From: Solirubrobacterales bacterium
GTDB taxonomy: Bacteria; Actinomycetota; Thermoleophilia; Solirubrobacterales; Solirubrobacteraceae
Direction of reading: 5' to 3'
Length of the DNA stretch: 48,672 nucleotides
Assembly: GCA_019240655.1 (NCBI GenBank)
Contig: JAFAXX010000070.1
Location: 1-48,672, forward strand
In this document: positions 8,601 through 16,739 of the stretch, piece by piece
How the letters are laid out: each line of letters opens with the position of its first letter
Numbering within the stretch: position 1 is the first letter of the stretch
Translations under genes and position numbers: made by a program
The notes under the pieces: generated by a model
Database searches by the model: none
Seen by the model: the letters and a program-made list of their open reading frames with translations, nothing else
Told to the model about the DNA's origin: nothing

Positions 8601-9246
8601 CAGCGACGCCGTGCGCCGCAGCGTGTGCGAGCTGCACGCCGAGCTGACCCGCAACGGGCTGGTGGCGTGGACGCAGGGGAACATCTCCGAGCGCGTGCCG
8701 GACAGCCAACTGCTGGTGATCAAGCCGAGCGGCGTCTCATACGCGGAGCTCACCCCCGAGTCGATGGTGGTCGTCGACCTCGACGGCAACGTCGTCGACG
8801 GCGACCTGTCGCCCTCCAGCGACACCGCGACTCACGCCTACGTCTACCGCGAGCTGGACTGGGTCGGCGGCGTCGTGCACACGCACAGCCCGTACGCCAC
8901 CGCGTGGGCGGCCAGGTGCGAGCCGATCCCATGCGTGCTGACCGCGATCGCCGACGAGTTCGGCGGAGACATTCCGCTCGGTCCGTTTGCGCGGATCGGC
9001 GGCGAGGAGATCGGCAGAGGCATCGTCGAGACGCTCGGCGACAGCCGCTCGCGCGCGGTGCTGATGCGCAGCCACGGCGTGTTCACGATCGGAGCTGACG
9101 CCCGTGAGGCGGTCAAGACGGCGATCATGTGCGAGGACGCGGCTCGCGCTGTGCTGTTGGCCCGCCAGCTCGGCGAGCTGAGTCGCCTCGAGCAGGACGA
9201 CATCGATGCCCTGCACGACCGCTACCAGAACGTCTATGGACAGTGA
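8590..9246 (+). CDS. araD: L-ribulose-5-phosphate 4-epimerase
   Basis: A 218-residue class II aldolase-fold, zinc-dependent enzyme converting L-ribulose 5-phosphate to D-xylulose 5-phosphate. It shows SPSSDTATH (Asp78 in the catalytic position of AraD), VHTHSPYA (His97 and His99, zinc ligands), RSHGVF (His162, third ligand) and the typical C-terminal YGQ. The TTG at 8590 is chosen because it has a purine-rich ribosome-binding site (GGGGGAG) at good distance and gives the expected N-terminus; GTG 8611 is an alternative. It overlaps araB and is followed by a hairpin and the sugar porter. Confidence 0.93.
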   Translation: MSTDSDAVRRSVCELHAELTRNGLVAWTQGNISERVPDSQLLVIKPSGVSYAELTPESMVVVDLDGNVVDGDLSPSSDTATHAYVYRELDWVGGVVHTHSPYATAWAARCEPIPCVLTAIADEFGGDIPLGPFARIGGEEIGRGIVETLGDSRSRAVLMRSHGVFTIGADAREAVKTAIMCEDAARAVLLARQLGELSRLEQDDIDALHDRYQNVYGQ

Positions 9247-9250
9247 CCGC

Positions 9251-9276
9251 TTCCCGCCCTAGCTCGCGGGCGGGAA
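9251..9276 (+). promoter_or_regulatory. Intercistronic hairpin between araD and sugar porter
   Basis: TTCCCGCCC (9251-9259) and GGGCGGGAA (9268-9276) form a perfect 9-bp stem with an 8-base loop. There is no T-run, and the porter's ribosome-binding site (GAGGAGAG) follows within a few bases. It is more likely a processing or stability element, or a partial terminator setting the porter level, than a full stop of transcription. Confidence 0.5.
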
Positions 9277-9289
9277 CCGAGGAGAGACG

Positions 9290-10765
9290 ATGAGCGACGC
9301 ACACGCAGTCGCCCAAAACGAGCAGTCCGAAGGAGGCTTCCGCGAGTCGTTCCGATGGGACGTGATCCGCTCGACGCCCCGGTACGCCTACCTGGTCGCC
9401 GCCGTGGCGGCGCTCGGCGGCATGCTCTTCGGCTACGACATCGGCGTCATCTCCGGCGCCGAGAAGCCGATCACCGCGCAGTGGAAGCTGAGTTCAGGCG
9501 TCGAGGAGTTCGCCGTCGCGGCGGTGCTGATCGGCTCGATCATCGGCGGCCTGTTCGGAGGCAAGCTGGCCGACCGGATCAGCCGCCGCTACTCGCTGAT
9601 GGTCATGGCCGTGATCTATACGATTGGGGCGATCGCCACCGCGCTGGCGCCGAACATCGCGCTGTTCATCGTCTTCCGCATCGTCGTCGGCGTCGCGGTC
9701 GGCGCCTCGTCGATGGTCGTGCCCACCTATATCGCCGAGCTCTCGCCGCGACAGATCCGCGGCGGGCTGGTGATCCTCCAGCAGCTTGCGATCTCGCTGG
9801 GGATCTTCCTCTCCTACATCTGGGACTACATCTCCTCCAGCGCCGGTTGGGGCTGGCGGCCGATGTTCGCGGCGGCGGCCGTCCCGGGCATCGCGCTCGG
9901 CGTGGGCATGTTCTACATGTCGCACACGCCGCGCTGGCTGGGGATGCAGGGCCGCTGGGACGAGGCCGAAGAGGTCATGGGCCGGGTCAACCCCACCTGC
10001 AAGGACGAGGAGCTGGGGCGCGTCCGCGAGGAGCTCGAGAACAGCGAGCGGGGCTCGCTGCGCGAGCTGATGTCGCCCGGATTTCGTGGTGCGTTGATCG
10101 CCGGCCTCGGGCTGGCGATCCTGCAGCAGTTCGTCGGGCCCAACACCGTGCTGTTCTACGGCCCGACGATCTTCGGCTACGCGGGTATCTCCGCCGGCTC
10201 GAACGGCCTGCTGGCCGAGATCTGCGTCGGCGCGGTGCTGTTCCTGTTCGTGCTGCCGACGATCGCACTCGTCGACGTGGTCGGCCGCAAGCGCCTGTTC
10301 TACTTCGGGCTCACCGGGATGGGCAGCATGCTGGTGCTGCTCGGCCTCGCCTTCCATTTCGGCGCGGCGAGCTGGGGGGTGGGCGTCCTCGTGATCCTGC
10401 TCGTCTACATCGGCTGCTACTCGCTCAGCATCTCGCCGCTGTTCTGGTTGATGACCGCCGAGCTCTACCCGAACCGGCTCCGGGCGATCGGCGCGAGCAC
10501 CGCCACGGTGGCCAACTGGTCGGCCAACCTGCTGATCACGGTGACGTTCCTGACCGCGGTTGACGCGCTCGGCAAGGACGTGGTGTTCTGGATCTACGCG
10601 GCCTTCGCCGCCGTGGGCCTCGTCTTCGTGCGCGCCTTCATTCCCGAGACGCGGGGACGCTCGCTCGAGGAGATCGAGGTCTATTGGAGCCACGGGCGGA
10701 GCTGGCCGAAGCCTCGCCAGGCGGCCCAGGGTCAGGCCTCCGCACCGGGCGGCGCTCGCGCCTAG
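9290..10765 (+). CDS. MFS sugar porter, probable L-arabinose importer
   Basis: A 491-residue, 12-helix major facilitator of the sugar-porter family (AraE/XylE/GalP-like). Signatures are GGMLFGYDIGVISGAE in helix 1, GGKLADRISRR in the loop after helix 2, VVPTYIAELSPRQIRGG after helix 4, and PETRGRSLEEIE after helix 12. It imports a monosaccharide by proton symport at the inner membrane. Position as third gene of the operon, after araB and araD, points to L-arabinose; the family alone does not decide the sugar. A strong GAGGAGAG ribosome-binding site precedes the ATG. Confidence 0.92.
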   Translation: MSDAHAVAQNEQSEGGFRESFRWDVIRSTPRYAYLVAAVAALGGMLFGYDIGVISGAEKPITAQWKLSSGVEEFAVAAVLIGSIIGGLFGGKLADRISRRYSLMVMAVIYTIGAIATALAPNIALFIVFRIVVGVAVGASSMVVPTYIAELSPRQIRGGLVILQQLAISLGIFLSYIWDYISSSAGWGWRPMFAAAAVPGIALGVGMFYMSHTPRWLGMQGRWDEAEEVMGRVNPTCKDEELGRVREELENSERGSLRELMSPGFRGALIAGLGLAILQQFVGPNTVLFYGPTIFGYAGISAGSNGLLAEICVGAVLFLFVLPTIALVDVVGRKRLFYFGLTGMGSMLVLLGLAFHFGAASWGVGVLVILLVYIGCYSLSISPLFWLMTAELYPNRLRAIGASTATVANWSANLLITVTFLTAVDALGKDVVFWIYAAFAAVGLVFVRAFIPETRGRSLEEIEVYWSHGRSWPKPRQAAQGQASAPGGARA

Positions 10766-10776
10766 CCGAGCTAGGC
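10760..10776. terminator. Bidirectional hairpin holding both stop codons
   Basis: GCCTAGC (10760-10766), loop CGA, GCTAGGC (10770-10776). The left arm contains the porter's TAG and the right arm contains, on the other strand, the TAG of the convergent threonine aldolase-like gene. It could terminate or stabilise both transcripts; there is no clear T-run. Confidence 0.5.
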
Positions 10777-11931
10777 CGCCACCACGACGGCGAACAGCTC
10801 CGCCGTCTCCTCGGGCGCGATCTCGAGCGCGGGCTCGCCAAGGTTCAGCTCGAGCTTGTGCACGCCCGGGACGACGCCTGGCTCGAGCCGGTGAAACAAC
10901 CACACGCCCCGTTCCTCGGCCACCTGCCGGGCACGCTCCTGCAGCGCGGCGGCCTCGCCGTGCAGGTGGAGGTGAAACAGCGGCGTCTGCGGCGGGTCGG
11001 GCACCACGGTAAGTCCCGGCACCTCGCCGAGGGCGGCGCCGAGCGCACGCGCGTGCTCGAGGAAGCGCGGCATCTGCGGGATCAGCTCCTCGAGCCCGCG
11101 GCGCGCCGCCGCCAGCAGTGGAAACAGGTGGTACAGCGTGCCGCCGTGGCGCCGGCGCCACACCCGCGCGGGCCCGATCTGGTCGTGCGGCCCGGCCAGC
11201 ACGCTACCGGCGAAGCCGCCGAGACCCTTGTACAGCGAGACGTAGACGGTGTCGAACAGGCCGGCGATCTCGGCGTGAGATCGCTCGTAGTAGGGCGCCG
11301 ACTCCCAGATCCGCGCGCCGTCGAGATGCGTGGCGACGCCGCGGCCGCGGGCCCACTCGGTCTGGGCCACGAGCTCGTCCCACTCCGGCAGCCGGCCGCC
11401 GATCTCCCGCTGGGGCAGCTCGAGCAGCAGCGCGCCGATCGGCGCCTCGAGCGCTTCGAGGTCGCTCAGCTCGATCAGCCGGTCGGGGCCGCCGACCAGC
11501 TCGGCGATCAGGCCGTGGAGATGGGCGTAGCCGGCATGCTCGTGGAGCTCGAGGTGGCACGTGGGATGGAACGCCACGGTGCGCACCCCGCGCCGGTCGC
11601 AGTGCAGCCGCAGCGCGATCTGCTGCGCCATCGTCCCGCTCGGCATCAGAGCCGCGGCCTCCTTGCCGAGCAGCTCGGCGATCCCGCGTTCGAAGTCCTC
11701 GACCACCGGGCCGTCGCCGTACTGGTCCGGGCGCGCGTCGGCCGGCAGGGCGTCGGCGGCCGCGCGCAGGATCTCGGCGGCGGTGGCCGGCCGCCGGGCC
11801 GACAGCCAGCGCTCACAGCGCCACATGACCTCGCGCCAGTCGGGCTCGGCCGGGCTCACGGAGCCGCCGAACCGACCGGGCGCGGCAGCTCGATCGCCGG
11901 GCAGCGGTTCCTGCGTCGAGTGGGCTGCCAT
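10771..11931 (-). CDS. Low-specificity threonine aldolase-like PLP enzyme
   Basis: About 386 residues, fold-type I PLP enzyme of the beta-eliminating lyase/threonine aldolase group. Visible are GIAELLGKEAAALMPSGTMA (cofactor region), GVATHLDGARIWES (the DGAR Asp that contacts the pyridine nitrogen) and YVSLYKGLGGFAGSVLAG with the Schiff-base lysine. Family members cleave L-threonine or L-allo-threonine to glycine and acetaldehyde; related proteins use other beta-hydroxy amino acids. The Met at 11931 is preferred over an in-frame start at 11955 because it leaves some leader sequence. It is convergent with the arabinose operon and divergent from the GNAT gene. Confidence 0.85.
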   Translation of the reverse strand: MAAHSTQEPLPGDRAAAPGRFGGSVSPAEPDWREVMWRCERWLSARRPATAAEILRAAADALPADARPDQYGDGPVVEDFERGIAELLGKEAAALMPSGTMAQQIALRLHCDRRGVRTVAFHPTCHLELHEHAGYAHLHGLIAELVGGPDRLIELSDLEALEAPIGALLLELPQREIGGRLPEWDELVAQTEWARGRGVATHLDGARIWESAPYYERSHAEIAGLFDTVYVSLYKGLGGFAGSVLAGPHDQIGPARVWRRRHGGTLYHLFPLLAAARRGLEELIPQMPRFLEHARALGAALGEVPGLTVVPDPPQTPLFHLHLHGEAAALQERARQVAEERGVWLFHRLEPGVVPGVHKLELNLGEPALEIAPEETAELFAVVVAA

Positions 11932-11981
11932 CGCCTGCGCCTCGCCCCGGCTCACCGGGGTCGTTGCGCTACAACCCGGCG

Positions 11982-12482
11982 ATGGCCGCGATCGCTGTCC
12001 GCCGAGCCCGCCCGGAGGACTCCGAGGCGATGGCCGCGATCATGGCCGAGGTGGCGAAGGAGGGATTCCTCGGCGCCGAACCGCCGGTCGATGTGGCCGA
12101 GCGCGCGGAGCGCTTCCGGGAAGCGCTGTTGGGCCCCGAGCCAGACGCGGCCATGTGGGTGCTCGACGAAGCCGGCGCGGTGGTCGGCCACGCTGGCGTC
12201 CGCTCCCGCGTGAGTGGAGTGCACTCGTTCGGGATGGCGATCCTTCCCGAGGCCCGCGGGCGCGGGGGCGGCCGCGCCCTCCTCGAGGCGATCGTCGAGC
12301 ACGCCCGGGCGTCGGGCGCCCACAAGGTCGACCTCGAGGTCTGGGTCGACAACGCCCGGGCGATTGCCCTCTACGTCTCGGCGGGGTTCGAGGTCGAAGG
12401 CGTGCGCCGCGACCACTACCGCCGCCGAGACGGACGGTTGCGCAGCACGCTGATCATGAGCCGTCGCCTTGACGCTGGTTGA
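11982..12482 (+). CDS. GNAT family N-acetyltransferase
   Basis: A 166-residue single-domain acetyltransferase. It begins MAAIAVRRARPEDSEAMAAI and has the acetyl-CoA-binding motif A (MAILPEARGRGGGRALLEAI, the R/Q-x-x-G-x-G/A loop), then EVWVDNARAIALYVSAGFEVEG (motif B region). The substrate is not evident; the RimI/amino-acid type is possible. A TTG at 11964 is in frame, but the ATG at 11982 fits the fold. No clear ribosome-binding site is present and a TACAAC hexamer ends 7 bases before the ATG, so a leaderless message is possible. The 3' end overlaps the convergent neighbour by 29 bases. Confidence 0.85.
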   Translation: MAAIAVRRARPEDSEAMAAIMAEVAKEGFLGAEPPVDVAERAERFREALLGPEPDAAMWVLDEAGAVVGHAGVRSRVSGVHSFGMAILPEARGRGGGRALLEAIVEHARASGAHKVDLEVWVDNARAIALYVSAGFEVEGVRRDHYRRRDGRLRSTLIMSRRLDAG

Positions 12483-12840
12483 CCATGTTCATGACCTGAT
12501 CACGGTGGGCCTTGCCCTGGCTCGGCTCTAGGAAGTACACCGCGGCCGCGCCGACCACCACGCCGATCAACAGCCCCGGCGCCGTCCGCGCGGGCTTCGG
12601 CTCCTCGATCTCGACCAGGCCGAGCTCGCGCGCCGCCAGCGGGCTGTACACGGCGATCGTCGTGATCGCGCCCCGGGCGGTGTCGAGGACGTCATAGCCG
12701 CGGCGTCGGGCCTTGCGCTTGATCACCGGCTTGGCGACCTTGCCCCCGACGCGCGCCAGCGCGGGGTACTTGACCGCGGTCCTGGCCGCCTTGACGCCGG
12801 CCGCGGCCTTCGCCTTGGTGCCCGTACTCAAAACCTCCAT
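12454..12840 (-). CDS. Small membrane protein, YtxH-like
   Basis: About 128 residues: a basic N-terminal half rich in Lys, Arg and Ala, then one hydrophobic segment (APGLLIGVVVGAAAVYFLEP) followed by a charged tail (SQGKAHRDQVMNMVNQRQ). The 'YFLEPSQGKAHR' junction resembles the 'YFLDPxxGxxRR' motif of small actinobacterial membrane-anchored proteins. No enzymatic motif is present. The ATG at 12840 is preferred over GTG 12846 because of the AGGTGG just upstream. The function is unknown; the basic, coiled N-terminus could contact nucleic acid or the membrane surface. Confidence 0.6.
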   Translation of the reverse strand: MEVLSTGTKAKAAAGVKAARTAVKYPALARVGGKVAKPVIKRKARRRGYDVLDTARGAITTIAVYSPLAARELGLVEIEEPKPARTAPGLLIGVVVGAAAVYFLEPSQGKAHRDQVMNMVNQRQGDGS

Positions 12841-12935
12841 CGCCACCTCGTTTCGCTGAATTCCTCCGACGTCGTCGGGCTACCCGGGACGGGCCTGCGC
12901 TAACGCGAGCGTTTTGCGCCGCGTGCGCCCGGTCC

Positions 12936-13676
12936 TCATCCCCGTACGGCCACGAAGCCGACGGCGAGCAGGACCAGCGCCAGCCACAGAGCACCCAGAG
13001 CCCCCTCGAGGGGCGCCGTGAGGCGCCCCCTATCCAATTCCACCACCCGCCCATCGGTCAGCTCCTGCTCGCCGCGCACGGCGATCGTCCGCCGCCGGAG
13101 CTCACGGGCGGGGGTGCTGAGCCGGCGCTGGGCCAAGCTGAGCAGACAGCACGCGGCGCTCACCAGCACGCCGGCCGGCCGCACCGTCAGCGTATTGGCG
13201 AAGTAGCCGGTGAAGGCCGGAAACCCGCCCCACGCGAGTGCGAACCACGCGTCGTTGTGAAACCGCCCCCCGGCCAGCTCGAGGTTGTAGGCGAGGACGA
13301 GGAAGGCGCCGGCGGCGACCAGCGGCGCCAGCAGCGCTGAGACCACGACGCAGCCCGCGATCCCGATCGCGACCGCCCCGGCCAGGCCGACCGCGGCCAG
13401 CCAGACGAGCGAGCGCCGGGACAGCGCGGTGTTCAGCGGACGACCGTGGAGCTCGTCGAGCGCGTGCGCGCTCACGCCGACCGCGAGCAGGAAGGCCGCC
13501 AGCGCGGCCAGCAGGCGATCGGCGTGGAGCTCGCGCCCGGCGGCCGCGCCGAGCGCCACGTAACTGAGATGCCACGCGGTATAGGGCGGGTGCAGCAGCG
13601 TGACGAGATCCCGCCAGCCGCCGCGGCGCAGCGCGTAGAACGCCGGCCGCCCGAGCTCAGGCGGCGTCGCCGGCAC
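12936..13676 (-). CDS. Polytopic membrane protein, UbiA prenyltransferase-like
   Basis: A 246-residue protein with about seven hydrophobic segments. The first hydrophilic loop reads SAHALDELHGRPLNTALSRR, recalling the Asp-rich, RP-containing loop of UbiA prenyltransferases. A second loop (YNLELAGGRFHNDAWFA) sits where the second UbiA motif would be. The canonical NDxxDxxxD motif is incomplete, so catalysis is uncertain. Its start lies inside the 3' end of the upstream methyltransferase gene (20-base overlap), so the two are coupled. A UbiA/UbiE pair would suit modification of a lipid-linked aromatic compound such as a quinone, but this is an inference. Confidence 0.6.
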   Translation of the reverse strand: MPATPPELGRPAFYALRRGGWRDLVTLLHPPYTAWHLSYVALGAAAGRELHADRLLAALAAFLLAVGVSAHALDELHGRPLNTALSRRSLVWLAAVGLAGAVAIGIAGCVVVSALLAPLVAAGAFLVLAYNLELAGGRFHNDAWFALAWGGFPAFTGYFANTLTVRPAGVLVSAACCLLSLAQRRLSTPARELRRRTIAVRGEQELTDGRVVELDRGRLTAPLEGALGALWLALVLLAVGFVAVRG

Positions 13677-14406
13677 GCCTCACTCCCCACATCACGAGCC
13701 CGGCGCCGAAGCTCATCGCTCGGGCATGGACCGCCCCGATGCCGGCCGCCCGCCACAACGCCGGCAGGTCCGGCTGGGCGGCGTGGAACCGCTCGATGCT
13801 CGGCCCGAGGAAGCGGCCGACCTCGGCCCACGCGGGTGAGGCGAGCCGCCCGAGCAGCGGCAGCCCGGTCCGGGTGTAGAGCCGCCAGGCCGCCCGCAGC
13901 GGCGGGGAGGCCGGCACGCCGAATTCGAGCATCCCGATCCGTCCGCCCGGCCTGACCACGCGGACCAGCTCGCGCATCGTCGCCGTCGGGTCGTCGACGT
14001 AGCGGAGCAGGTAGGTGAAAGTGAGTGCGTCGAATTCGGCGTCATCGAATGGCAGCCGCTCGGCCTCGCCGCGGACGAGCTGCACCCGGCTGCCGAGCTC
14101 CGGCAGAGCGTCCCGGCCCGCGGCCGCGCCGGCCAGCATCTCCGCGCTCTGGTCGAGCGCGACGACCGAACCGGCGCCGCGCCGGACCAGCTCGAAGGCG
14201 ACCAGCCCCGTACCCGTGGCGACGTCGAGGATCCGTTGCTCCGGGTGCGGGTCGATCGCGCTGACCAGCGCGCGCCGCCAGCGCGGATCCTGTCCGAAGC
14301 TCAGCACAGCGCCCATCAAGGCGTACTCCCGCGGAAGGCCCGCGAACAGCTCGAGCGCGTGCCGCTTACGGGGTGTGGGCGCAAAGGCTGCCACCGGCAG
14401 CCTCAA
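13657..14406 (-). CDS. Class I SAM methyltransferase, UbiE/MenG-like
   Basis: A 249-residue Rossmann methyltransferase. Motif I is ILDVATGTGLVAFEL, the acidic end of strand 2 is VVALDQSAEML, and motif III/IV is LPFDDAEFDALTFTYLLRYV. This segment and PGGRIGMLEFGVP are close to the UbiE/COQ5/MenG group, which methylates demethylmenaquinone. The start at 14406 is TTG; GTG 14394 is a good alternative. It overlaps the downstream UbiA-like gene. The subfamily is suggested by the FxxLR-YV segment; a paralogue acting on another lipid is equally possible. Confidence 0.8.
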   Translation of the reverse strand: MRLPVAAFAPTPRKRHALELFAGLPREYALMGAVLSFGQDPRWRRALVSAIDPHPEQRILDVATGTGLVAFELVRRGAGSVVALDQSAEMLAGAAAGRDALPELGSRVQLVRGEAERLPFDDAEFDALTFTYLLRYVDDPTATMRELVRVVRPGGRIGMLEFGVPASPPLRAAWRLYTRTGLPLLGRLASPAWAEVGRFLGPSIERFHAAQPDLPALWRAAGIGAVHARAMSFGAGLVMWGVRRAGDAA

Positions 14407-14416
14407 GGCTACGCGC

Positions 14417-16648
14417 TCAGCCCCGGGCGGCCACCAGCCGGTCGGCCACGCGGCTGTGTCGCCGCCCGGTGTCCGGCGTGCGGACGGCGCGAGCCAGCAC
14501 GTCGCGGGTGCCGACGATCACGGTCGCCATGCGGGCGCGGGTCACCGCCGTGTAGAGCATCTCCCGCCGCAGGAAGAAGGCGCCCGCGGCGGGATGGGCG
14601 ACGATCACCGCGACCGGCAGCTCGATCCCCTGGCCGCGGTGCACCGAGCAGGCATAGGCGAGCTTCAGGCGCTCGGCCTCCTCGGGCGCCAGGCGGAAGA
14701 TCGCTCCCTCCTCGGCCCCGAGGATCAGCGCCCCATCATCCTCGCTCGAGCCCTCCACCTCGTCGAGCATCCGCAGCAGCGTTCCGTTCATCAGCCCCAG
14801 CTCGTGGAGGTTTCGCCCGGTCATCATCAACTTGTCGCCGAGCCGCAGGCGGCCGCCGCGCAGCGGCCGGCCCTCGGGATTGAGAGCGTCGCGCAGCGCC
14901 TGGTTCAGCGCGTCGATGCCGAGCTCGCCGCGATAGACCGGCGCGAACACCTGGATGTCCGTGACCGGGTCGAGCCGGTAGTGAGCCGGGAGCCGCTCGG
15001 CGACGAGCGAGACGATCTCGGCGCGAGCGCGGATCGGGTCGGCGCGCTCGATCAGGAAGAGGTCCCGGCGCATCCCGTCGGCGAGGGTGAACGACGGCAG
15101 CTTGCCTCGCCGGATCGCGTGGGCGCCCTGCACGATCATGCTGCCGGCGGCCTGGCGGAAGATGTGGGTCAGCCGGGTGGTGGGGACGATCCCGGACGCG
15201 ATCAGCTCGGCGAACGGCTTGCCGGCACCGACCGGCGCGAGCTGATCCGCGTCGCCGACGAGGACCACGTGGGTGGTCGCACCGACCGCCCGCAGGAGCG
15301 TGACGAGCAGCTCGAGGTTCGCCATCGAGGTCTCGTCGACGATCAGCAAGTCGCATGGCAGCGGGTCGTCCGCGTCGTGCGTGGGGCCCTCTCCGGGGAT
15401 CCACCCGAGCGCGGCGTGGACGGTCTTCGCGCGGACGCCGGCGGCCTCGGTCATCCGGATCGCCGCCCGTCCGGTCGGCGCGGCCAGCAGCACGCGGGCT
15501 CCGCGGGCGCGTCCCAGCGTCGCCATGGCGCGGATCGAAGCGGTCTTGCCGGTGCCCGGGCCCCCGGTGACGAGCGACAGGCGGTGGGTGAGGGCATTGG
15601 CGACGGCGGTCCGTTGCTCACCGGTGAGGCCGTCACCGTCATTTGCCGTCCCGGGCGGATCGGGCGCCTGCCGCGGGCGCAGACGCCCGCTCCCGGGGGC
15701 GCAGAGCAGGCCGTTGACCCGCCCCGCCAGCTCCGCCTCGAGCTCCGCGGTCTGGCGCCGGTACACCCAGCGGCCGTCCCGGACGACGTCCCGCGACGCG
15801 CTCAGCGTGTCGATCAGCCCGGCGCCGGCGGGCGCGCCCGGGAGCTCGCCGGGGAGCTCGTGGAGGGGCGCGCCCGGGAGCTCGCCGGGGAGCTCGAGGA
15901 GGGGCGCGCCCGGGAGGTGGCCGAGGAGCTCGCGGAGGGAGGCCAGCAGCCCCTCGAGCGGCAGGCACGTGCTACCTCCCCGCTCGGCCTCGCTCAGCAG
16001 GTGAAGGACTCCGGCCCGGGCCCGCTCGCGGGGGTCGATCGGCCGGCCGAGTCCCCGGGCGATCTGGTCGGCGATCGCGAAGCCGACGCCGAACACGCTG
16101 GTCAGCTCGTAGGGGCGGGCGCTCACCTCGCGGTGGGCGCGGTCGCCGAGCGCCTCGTGGATCCGGGGCACGAGGTAGGCGAGGCCGTGCGGCGCGAGCA
16201 TCAGGTGAAGCCGCCGGGTCACGCGCATCCGCTCCCACGAGTGGGCCGCCTCCGCGGCGGCGGCCCGCCCGAGGCCCGCGGCGGCGAACGCGGCCTGCGG
16301 ATCGGCGTCGACCGCGTCGAGCACCCCGGAGGTCCCGTAGAGGTCGATCAGCCGGGCCGCGCGGCGTGGGCCGACACGCCGGACCCTGACCAGGTAGGCG
16401 GTCAGCGTCGCCGCATCGGTGGGCGGCAGCGGCGTTGCCGCGGACACCTTGACCTGCGGGCCGTAGCGGCGGTCCTCGACCCAGGTGCCGACCACGTGCG
16501 CGCGCTCGCGCTCCTCGAGGTGGCTGAGCGGGCCGACCAGGACGAGCGGGGCGCCGTCGGCGTCGGCCGCCTCGATCACCGCCCAGCCGGTCTCCTCGCT
16601 GGCGTAGCGGGTCCGGCGCACGGTGATCTGCGAGTCGAAGGCGACCAC
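14417..16648 (-). CDS. recD2: RecD2-type ATP-dependent 5'-3' DNA helicase
   Basis: A 743-residue SF1B helicase. The N-terminal region has an OB-like segment and helix-hairpin-helix repeats (VRVRRVGPRRAARLIDLYG), as in RecD2 proteins that lack RecBC partners. Walker A is GGPGTGKT (about residue 362), Walker B LLIVDETSM, motif III VGDADQLAPVGAGKPF, and the C-terminal 2B segment is AYACSVHRGQGIELPVAVIV with MLYTAVTRA. It unwinds DNA 5' to 3' and is linked to repair and replication-fork maintenance. A linker before the motor carries a 12-residue tandem repeat (LPGAPLxELPGE). The start is GTG 16648, at the edge of a 44-bp tandem duplication. Confidence 0.9.
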   Translation of the reverse strand: MVAFDSQITVRRTRYASEETGWAVIEAADADGAPLVLVGPLSHLEERERAHVVGTWVEDRRYGPQVKVSAATPLPPTDAATLTAYLVRVRRVGPRRAARLIDLYGTSGVLDAVDADPQAAFAAAGLGRAAAAEAAHSWERMRVTRRLHLMLAPHGLAYLVPRIHEALGDRAHREVSARPYELTSVFGVGFAIADQIARGLGRPIDPRERARAGVLHLLSEAERGGSTCLPLEGLLASLRELLGHLPGAPLLELPGELPGAPLHELPGELPGAPAGAGLIDTLSASRDVVRDGRWVYRRQTAELEAELAGRVNGLLCAPGSGRLRPRQAPDPPGTANDGDGLTGEQRTAVANALTHRLSLVTGGPGTGKTASIRAMATLGRARGARVLLAAPTGRAAIRMTEAAGVRAKTVHAALGWIPGEGPTHDADDPLPCDLLIVDETSMANLELLVTLLRAVGATTHVVLVGDADQLAPVGAGKPFAELIASGIVPTTRLTHIFRQAAGSMIVQGAHAIRRGKLPSFTLADGMRRDLFLIERADPIRARAEIVSLVAERLPAHYRLDPVTDIQVFAPVYRGELGIDALNQALRDALNPEGRPLRGGRLRLGDKLMMTGRNLHELGLMNGTLLRMLDEVEGSSEDDGALILGAEEGAIFRLAPEEAERLKLAYACSVHRGQGIELPVAVIVAHPAAGAFFLRREMLYTAVTRARMATVIVGTRDVLARAVRTPDTGRRHSRVADRLVAARG
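15831..15920. repeat. 36-bp tandem repeat inside recD2
   Basis: The motif ggcgcgcccgggag starts at 15831, 15867 and 15903, an exact 36-bp period with about 2.5 copies. On the coding strand it encodes the 12-residue unit LPGAPLxELPGE in the linker before the helicase motor. The period is a multiple of three, so copy number can vary without a frameshift. Confidence 0.9.
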
Positions 16649-16652
16649 TCAG

Positions 16653-16738
16653 CTGCGCACCTTAGTCGCCTGCGGGGGCGGATCGTCGCGGCGCGGCTGC
16701 GCACGTTAGTGGCCTGCGGGGGCGGATCGTCGCGGCGG
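16653..16738. repeat. 44-bp tandem duplication after a stop codon
   Basis: Two copies begin ctgcgcac at 16653 and 16697 and differ at only a few positions. Read on the minus strand, the first copy begins two bases after the stop of the gene at 16740, and the second ends a few bases before the recD2 start codon. The duplication fills almost the whole intergenic region. No ribosome-binding site for recD2 is apparent within it. Confidence 0.9.
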
Positions 16739-16739
16739 G

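Noticed and set aside
9494-11161. A 555-codon minus-strand frame across the sugar porter
   Set aside because: The porter on the plus strand has all family signatures; the antisense product is rich in His, Gln, Asp and Arg without motifs.
12891-12917. AACGCTCGCGTT-like dyad (minus strand) as a LacI-family operator
   Set aside because: The arms are only five bases and it lies after the stop of the UbiA-like gene; in such GC-rich DNA this is expected by chance.
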